From: an uncultured Paracoccaceae bacterium
GTDB lineage: Bacteria > Pseudomonadota > Alphaproteobacteria > Rhodobacterales > Rhodobacteraceae
NCBI GenBank assembly: GCA_947501355.1
Contig: CANMVA010000001.1
Span: 1,821,492-1,885,491 of the forward strand
Length of the DNA: 64,000 bases
Reading direction: 5' to 3'
Positions within the stretch are counted from its first letter, which is position 1. Each line of letters starts with the position of its first letter. Under the pieces are notes generated by a model, which saw nothing but the letters and a program-made list of their open reading frames with translations, had not been told where the DNA came from and searched no databases. Shown in pieces: positions 57,508 through 64,000 of the stretch. The translations under genes and the position numbers were made by a program.

Positions 57508-58323
57508 ATGACCCGCCTGATCCAGATATGCCTTGCCATTGTGCTGTTGCTGCCCGGAGCCGCGCGCGCCGACATGGAGGCGCTTTATGATGCAATGGGC
57601 ATGGAGCGCATCATCGAGATCATGCGCGAGGAAGGGCTGTCTTACGGGGCCGAGATGTCGACGGATTTTCTCAACGGGGCCGGGGGGCCGGACTGGGAAC
57701 GCGCGATCGACGATATTTATGACACCGATAAGATGAGTGCGACACTCATGCGCGGGTTCAGCGCGGCGCTTGAGGGGACGGACACAGGGCCACTTGTGGC
57801 GTTCTTTGAATCGGACACCGGGGCGGAGATCATCGCTTTGGAAATCAGCGCGCGCGAGGCGCTTCTGGATGAAACCGTCGAGGAGGCCAGCATCACCCAG
57901 TTGGAGGCCGCGCTGGAGGCCGGTGACCCGCGCCTTGACCTGATTGGCCGCTACATCGACACCAATGATCTGGTGGAATCCAATGTGGTCGGTGCTTTGA
58001 ACTCGAATTATGCGTTCTATACCGGGCTGGCCGATGGCGGCGCGTTTCCGTTCGAGATGACGCAGGATCAGATCATTCGCGATGTCTGGAACCAGGAACC
58101 CGAGATCCGCGACGAGACCGAAGAATGGATCAGGTCCTATCTGTTGATGGCCTATCAGCCGCTGAGCGATGACCAGATCGAGGCCTATATCACCTTGTCC
58201 GAGACGCCTGAGGGCAACGCGCTGAACAGGGCGCTCTTTGAAGGGTTCAACGAGATGTTTACGGAGATCAGCCGCGCGCTTGGGCTGGCCGCGTCGATCT
58301 ATATGGGCGGGCAGGAGCTTTAG
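57508..58323 (+). CDS. DUF2059 domain secreted protein
   Basis: A 271-residue exported protein (signal peptide ending GAARA, residue 21). Residues 80-160 and 200-265 repeat a helical pattern with GFSAALEGTDTGPLVAFFESDTGAEI and AYQPLSDDQIEAYITLSETPEG, typical of DUF2059 proteins (periplasmic, role unknown). It is on the plus strand just after the tRNA-Ser, with an AAGGAG site. Not part of the island by composition. Confidence 0.85.
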   Translation: MTRLIQICLAIVLLLPGAARADMEALYDAMGMERIIEIMREEGLSYGAEMSTDFLNGAGGPDWERAIDDIYDTDKMSATLMRGFSAALEGTDTGPLVAFFESDTGAEIIALEISAREALLDETVEEASITQLEAALEAGDPRLDLIGRYIDTNDLVESNVVGALNSNYAFYTGLADGGAFPFEMTQDQIIRDVWNQEPEIRDETEEWIRSYLLMAYQPLSDDQIEAYITLSETPEGNALNRALFEGFNEMFTEISRALGLAASIYMGGQEL

Positions 58324-58424
58324 AGCACGGCAGGCGCGCGATTGCCCATGGCGCGTTCTGGGCGTGCGAGCTCTGTTAACCTCGCGGTCCCAGATACGTT
58401 GACGCCCCGAAAGGAACATACCGC

Positions 58425-58841
58425 ATGATCTCTTATGTGACCGTGGGGGCCGATGACATCGCCCGCGCAAAACGCTTCTACCAGGCCTTCTTGCCTGCCC
58501 TTGGATATGGGCTGACAGAGGGGCCGGAGGGCCTCAGCTATGCGCTGCCCGTTACCCCCGGTCAGTCGGTTGTCCTGCCGGAATTCTACGTGAAGCCGAC
58601 CTTTGACGGACGTCCGGCCTCTGCTGGAAACGGGGTGATGGTCGCGTTTGAGGCGCGGGGTCAAAGCCAGGTGCGTGATCTGCATGCCGCGGGACTTGCC
58701 GCAGGAGGATCGAACGAAGGTCCGCCGGGCTTTCGGGAGGCCTATGGTCCGCAGTTCTATGTGGGTTACCTTCGCGACCCTCAAGGCAACAAGATTGCCC
58801 TGTTCTCAAGCAATCCGGACGAACCCGGACGGGACGGATAA
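58425..58841 (+). CDS. VOC (glyoxalase) family protein
   Basis: A 138-residue VOC superfamily protein: MISYVTVGADDIARAKRFYQAFLPALGY at the N-terminus, GNGVMVAFEARG near residue 68, and FYVGYLRDPQGNKIALFSS at the C-terminus with the glutamate metal ligand position occupied by lysine or asparagine. It is common in Proteobacteria; function is unknown and need not be glyoxalase. Single gene with AAGGA before the ATG. Confidence 0.9.
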   Translation: MISYVTVGADDIARAKRFYQAFLPALGYGLTEGPEGLSYALPVTPGQSVVLPEFYVKPTFDGRPASAGNGVMVAFEARGQSQVRDLHAAGLAAGGSNEGPPGFREAYGPQFYVGYLRDPQGNKIALFSSNPDEPGRDG

Positions 58842-58867
58842 CGCGCGCAGCGGACGCCCGTGAAAGG

Positions 58868-59224
58868 TTAATTGCCATAGACCATCAGCGTGATCACAAG
58901 CGCATCGGGGCTGGTGGCGTAAAGCCTGCGATCCCCGCGCAATTCCAGTTCCAGCGCGTCTCGCGCAGCAGGTGGCACCCGCGCAAGGGCCATCGCCTCA
59001 TCAAGATAGGGCCCACCGCCGGCACTAATCTCGGACATCAGACGCGGATGGTTGTCTTTGACGAAGAACTCCACTGTTCCGCGGCGTCTGTTATAGACAG
59101 CATTCTGCGCGGAGTTTTGCAGCGCATAGCCGGGTAATAACAGCGGATTGGGCACGTGACGCGGCTCAAGAGAGCAGGCGGCCAGCGCACAAAAGCCAGC
59201 CAATGGGAAAAGCCGCAATATCAT
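58868..59224 (-). CDS. Lipoprotein with lipobox, unknown function
   Basis: A 118-residue protein starting MILRLFPLAGFCALAACSLEP: the LAAC lipobox predicts lipid attachment at cysteine 17 and outer membrane placement. The rest contains NPLLLPGYALQNSAQNAVYNRRRG and a helical segment. The start is set at ATG 59224 because the upstream 20 residues do not belong to a signal peptide. I do not recognise the family; it faces the VOC gene in convergent orientation. Confidence 0.72.
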   Translation of the reverse strand: MILRLFPLAGFCALAACSLEPRHVPNPLLLPGYALQNSAQNAVYNRRRGTVEFFVKDNHPRLMSEISAGGGPYLDEAMALARVPPAARDALELELRGDRRLYATSPDALVITLMVYGN

Positions 59225-59420
59225 GGGCAAATCAGGCCCTGTTTGGGCTTGACTTACAACCGCGACGTGACGATAAGCGCGCATTCCGGCAGGCCTCCGC
59301 TTGTCCGGTGCTTATTTTAATGACGCCCGAACGGGCGCGCTGTCCGAGGTGGGGCCTGATCCGCAGGCGCCGATAACTCCGCAAGGGACCACAGGACGCG
59401 GTAGATGAAGGAAAGACGCG

Positions 59421-60098
59421 ATGTTTGCGGTCCTCAAGACCGGTGGCAAGCAATACAAGGTGCAGGCGGGTGACGTTCTGCGTGTTGAGAAACTTGCAGC
59501 CGATGCTGGTGAAAAGATCCAGTTCAACGATATTCTGATGGTTGGTGGCACGATTGGCACGCCGATGGTTGAAGATGCAGGCGTTCAGGCCGAAGTCATC
59601 GACCAGATCAAAGGCGACAAGGTCATCAACTTCGTCAAGCGCCGCCGGAAGCACAGCTCCAAGCGGACCAAGGGTCACCGTCAGAAGCTGACGCTGATCC
59701 GCGTGACGGACATCCTTGAAAAGGGTGCTGGCAAGTCGGGCGTGAAAGCGGCTGTGGGTGGTGCCGGTTTCGTAGCTGCTGAAGCGGCTGCAAAGCCTGC
59801 CAAGAAAGCCGCTCCGAAGAAAGAGGCGGCTGCCAAGGCAGAGGCCCCGAAAGAAGCCAAGAAGGCCGCGCCCAAGAAAGCGGCTGCAAAGGCTGAAGGT
59901 GGCGATGATCTGAAGCAACTGTCCGGTGTCGGGCCCGCGCTTGAGAAGAAGCTGCACGAAGCAGGCGTCACGACTTTTGCGCAGATCGCTGCGTGGAACG
60001 CCGATGATGTCGCTGCCATGGACGAGAAACTGTCGTTCAAAGGCCGGATCGAGCGTGAAGGCTGGATCGCTCAGGCCAAAGAACTGGCTAAAGGCTAA
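59421..60098 (+). CDS. rplU: 50S ribosomal protein L21 with C-terminal AK-rich linker and helix-hairpin-helix domain
   Basis: A 225-residue protein. Residues 1-103 are canonical L21 ([48 protein letters not shown]). Then comes a 55-residue alanine- and lysine-rich linker ([15 protein letters not shown]), and a C-terminal helix-hairpin-helix domain ([17 protein letters not shown], residues 163-179). L21 alone is about 103 residues. The extra part is found, I believe, in related Rhodobacterales; its function is unknown. It leads rplU-rpmA, with a purine-rich site (GAAGGAAAG) seven bases from the ATG. Confidence 0.95.
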   Translation: MFAVLKTGGKQYKVQAGDVLRVEKLAADAGEKIQFNDILMVGGTIGTPMVEDAGVQAEVIDQIKGDKVINFVKRRRKHSSKRTKGHRQKLTLIRVTDILEKGAGKSGVKAAVGGAGFVAAEAAAKPAKKAAPKKEAAAKAEAPKEAKKAAPKKAAAKAEGGDDLKQLSGVGPALEKKLHEAGVTTFAQIAAWNADDVAAMDEKLSFKGRIEREGWIAQAKELAKG

Positions 60099-60110
60099 GG
60101 AGAGAGACGA

Positions 60111-60380
60111 ATGGCACATAAAAAAGCAGGTGGTTCCTCCCGCAACGGCCGCGACTCTGCCGGTCGCCGCCTTGGTGTGAAGAAATTCGGGGGCGAAGCA
60201 GTCGTTCCCGGCAACATTATCATGCGTCAGCGCGGCACCAAGATGTGGCCGGGCGAAGGCGTTGGCATGGGCAAGGATCACACGATCTTCGCGACTGTCG
60301 ATGGCGCTGTGAAGTTCCACAAAGGCCTCAAGGGCCGCACCTTTATTTCGGTTCTGCCAGTGGCGGAGGCCGCTGAATAA
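60111..60380 (+). CDS. rpmA: 50S ribosomal protein L27
   Basis: An 89-residue ribosomal protein near the peptidyl transferase centre. The N-terminus [28 protein letters not shown] is the classic form with the tRNA-contacting tail (no cleavable leader). It is followed by [21 protein letters not shown]. It is 12 bases after rplU, and the unit ends in the terminator at 60408. Confidence 0.98.
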   Translation: MAHKKAGGSSRNGRDSAGRRLGVKKFGGEAVVPGNIIMRQRGTKMWPGEGVGMGKDHTIFATVDGAVKFHKGLKGRTFISVLPVAEAAE

Positions 60381-60407
60381 GCCGAACCGCATAGAGCTAA
60401 AAATTCT

Positions 60408-60436
60408 GGGGATCGGTGCAAACCGGTCCCCTTTTT
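60408..60436 (+). terminator. Rho-independent terminator after rpmA
   Basis: A ten-pair stem GGGGATCGGT (60408-60417) and ACCGGTCCCC (60422-60431), with loop GCAA and a T5 tract at once after it. It lies 27 bases after the rpmA stop and separates it from the LysE gene, 18 bases on. Confidence 0.9.
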
Positions 60437-60453
60437 CGTTTTCAGGAGCGATC

Positions 60454-61059
60454 ATGAGCGTCGCCATCGCCAGCTTTCTGACCTTTGCCGCAAGCCAAGT
60501 CGGCACGCCCGGTCCGGCCAACATGGCCTTGCTCGCCACAGGTGCGCGCTTTGGCTTCCGCGCGGCGTTGCCCTTTGTGGCGGGCGTCGCCTTGGGCAAG
60601 CAGTTGATCATCTGGCCGATCGGCTTTGGACTGATGGAACTGGCGGACACGGTTCCGTGGCTGTTTGAGGCGCTGAAATGGGCCTCTGCCGCCTACATCA
60701 TCTGGCTTGCCTGGCGCGTGGCCAATATGCGGCTTGCGACCGGGGCGGGGCCTGACGCAGCACCAGGCTTTGCGGCTGGGCTGATCGTGCATCCGCTCAA
60801 CCCCAAGGCTTGGGCGATGATCACCGCCGGGTTCACAGGCTTCACTGCCCCCGGCACGCCGCCCTTGGAAGCCACGGCGATCATCGCCATCTGTCTTCTG
60901 GCTTGTCAGGTCGTGCTGCATCCGATCTGGACCTTTGCCGGGGACCGCATCGCTCAGACGGTTGCCGGAACCCCCGCCGAACGGGGCCTGATGATTTCAC
61001 TGGCGGTGCTCACCGTCGCAAGCGTTCTATTCGTGCTGTTCGGAGGAGGGACATCATGA
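60454..61059 (+). CDS. LysE/RhtB-family exporter
   Basis: A 201-residue membrane protein with six predicted spans, of the amino-acid exporter family. The N-terminal GTPGPANMALLATGARFG (residues 17-34) is the family signature, and HPLNPKAWAMITAGF near residue 108 marks the second half. It probably exports an amino acid or its analogue. It ends ATGA with the following GNAT gene. Confidence 0.92.
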   Translation: MSVAIASFLTFAASQVGTPGPANMALLATGARFGFRAALPFVAGVALGKQLIIWPIGFGLMELADTVPWLFEALKWASAAYIIWLAWRVANMRLATGAGPDAAPGFAAGLIVHPLNPKAWAMITAGFTGFTAPGTPPLEATAIIAICLLACQVVLHPIWTFAGDRIAQTVAGTPAERGLMISLAVLTVASVLFVLFGGGTS

Positions 61060-61595
61060 ACATCAAAGAGAGAGAGGCCGAGCGGGTGATCCCCGCGACG
61101 CGGTTTGTTTTGCGCCCGTTGCGCCGCAGCGATCAGGGTCTGATCGAGATGTATGCAAGTGACGAACGGGTCGCGCGCATGACGACAAGCATCCCGCATC
61201 CGTTGCCGCCGGGCTCGATCCAGCAGTTTATCGAAGCCTCCCTGCAGGATGCGCGCGAGGAAGACGTGTGGGTCATGGACGGCTCTGCGCAAGGCTCGGC
61301 GGAGGTGTTGGGGTTGATCGGGCTGAAGCCGATGGACCGCAACCAGTCGGAGATCGGCTATTGGGTCGCGCCCGCGTTCTGGAACACTGGGCTCGCCTCC
61401 GACGCGGTGCGCGCGATGGTAGAGGCGAACCCGCAGGGCGTCGACACGATGTTCGGCTCGGTCTTTCAGGACAACCCCGGGTCTGCCCGTGTGCTGACCA
61501 ATTGCGGGTTCGAATATCTGGGCGATGCAGAGGCGTTCAGCGTCGCGCGGCAGGCCAAGGTCGACACCTGGACTTACTTGAAGAAGATGAAATAA
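61056..61595 (+). CDS. GNAT family N-acetyltransferase (RimJ/RimL-like)
   Basis: A 179-residue GNAT: RFVLRPLRRSDQGLIEMYA at the start, MDRNQSEIGYWVAPAFWNTGLASDAV near residue 95 (motif A, acetyl-CoA binding), and FGSVFQDNPGSARVLTNCGFEYLGD near 130. The family includes ribosomal protein and small-molecule acetylases. ATG 61056 overlaps the exporter stop. Substrate unknown. Confidence 0.9.
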   Translation: MNIKEREAERVIPATRFVLRPLRRSDQGLIEMYASDERVARMTTSIPHPLPPGSIQQFIEASLQDAREEDVWVMDGSAQGSAEVLGLIGLKPMDRNQSEIGYWVAPAFWNTGLASDAVRAMVEANPQGVDTMFGSVFQDNPGSARVLTNCGFEYLGDAEAFSVARQAKVDTWTYLKKMK

Positions 61596-61607
61596 GGCAC
61601 TGGAAAG

Positions 61608-64000
<2,393 letters not shown>

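Noticed and set aside
59225-59420. An L21 leader RNA upstream of rplU
   Set aside because: The 5' region has short GC-rich pairings but I cannot match it to a known autoregulatory leader.

Overview
The window is about 64 kb of high-GC, densely packed chromosome from an alphaproteobacterium. It most probably comes from the Rhodobacteraceae (Roseobacter group). The pointers are a sciP-ctrA cell-cycle pair, LpxI rather than LpxH in lipid A synthesis, TrmFO, a usg gene, TRAP and tripartite-tricarboxylate transporters, an aerobic-type cobalamin cluster with CbiD, and an L21 ribosomal protein with a long alanine/lysine-rich tail. Most genes are core, and many are translationally coupled through 1-4 base overlaps (ATGA, GTGA, TTGA).

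Layout. 1-4.7 kb: envelope operon bamA(partial)-ompH-fabZ-lpxA-lpxI-lpxB. 4.7-11.4 kb: mnmA, the sciP-ctrA cell-cycle module, ligA-recG. 11.4-11.8 kb: a 40-residue membrane peptide behind a LexA-type GTTC array. 11.8-20.8 kb: NifU-like protein, hisI, gluQ, methyltransferase, trmFO, gyrA, usg, DsbB- and YqaA-like membrane proteins, zinc peptidase. 20.8-27.1 kb: TRAP permeases, PEP-mutase-like enzyme, cysS, squalene/phytoene synthase-like protein, MFS transporter. 27.2-32.5 kb: cobalamin genes cobB, cobA, cbiD and cobK, with a DNA glycosylase and a carboxylesterase attached. 32.7-35.1 kb: HNH nuclease, a VOC protein, a structured palindromic region and a radical SAM enzyme. 35.2-38.9 kb: zwf-pgl-pgi under a perfect LacI-type operator. 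39.0-46.6 kb: thioesterase, XRE regulator, TctCBA transporter, acyl-CoA ligase, ketopantoate-reductase-like enzyme, tRNA-Gly. 46.7-51.3 kb: a four-gene corrinoid/folate one-carbon operon. 51.5-56 kb: ppx-like, rlmE, epimerase, a glycine-rich secreted protein, a LapG-type cysteine peptidase. 56.3-57.3 kb: a tiny island duplicating the 3' part of tRNA-Ser. 57.5-64 kb: DUF2059 protein, VOC protein, lipoprotein, rplU-rpmA, LysE, GNATs, obgE, proB(partial).

The accessory or least explained parts are the tRNA-Ser mini-island (65-bp perfect repeats around one gene, no integrase), the corrinoid operon whose two central enzymes share an arginine-rich C-terminus, the peptide next to the LexA-type array, and the radical SAM / palindromic-element region. 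No CRISPR array, transposase, integrase or rRNA was seen. All calls come from reading the sequence and from memory of protein families; no search was run.
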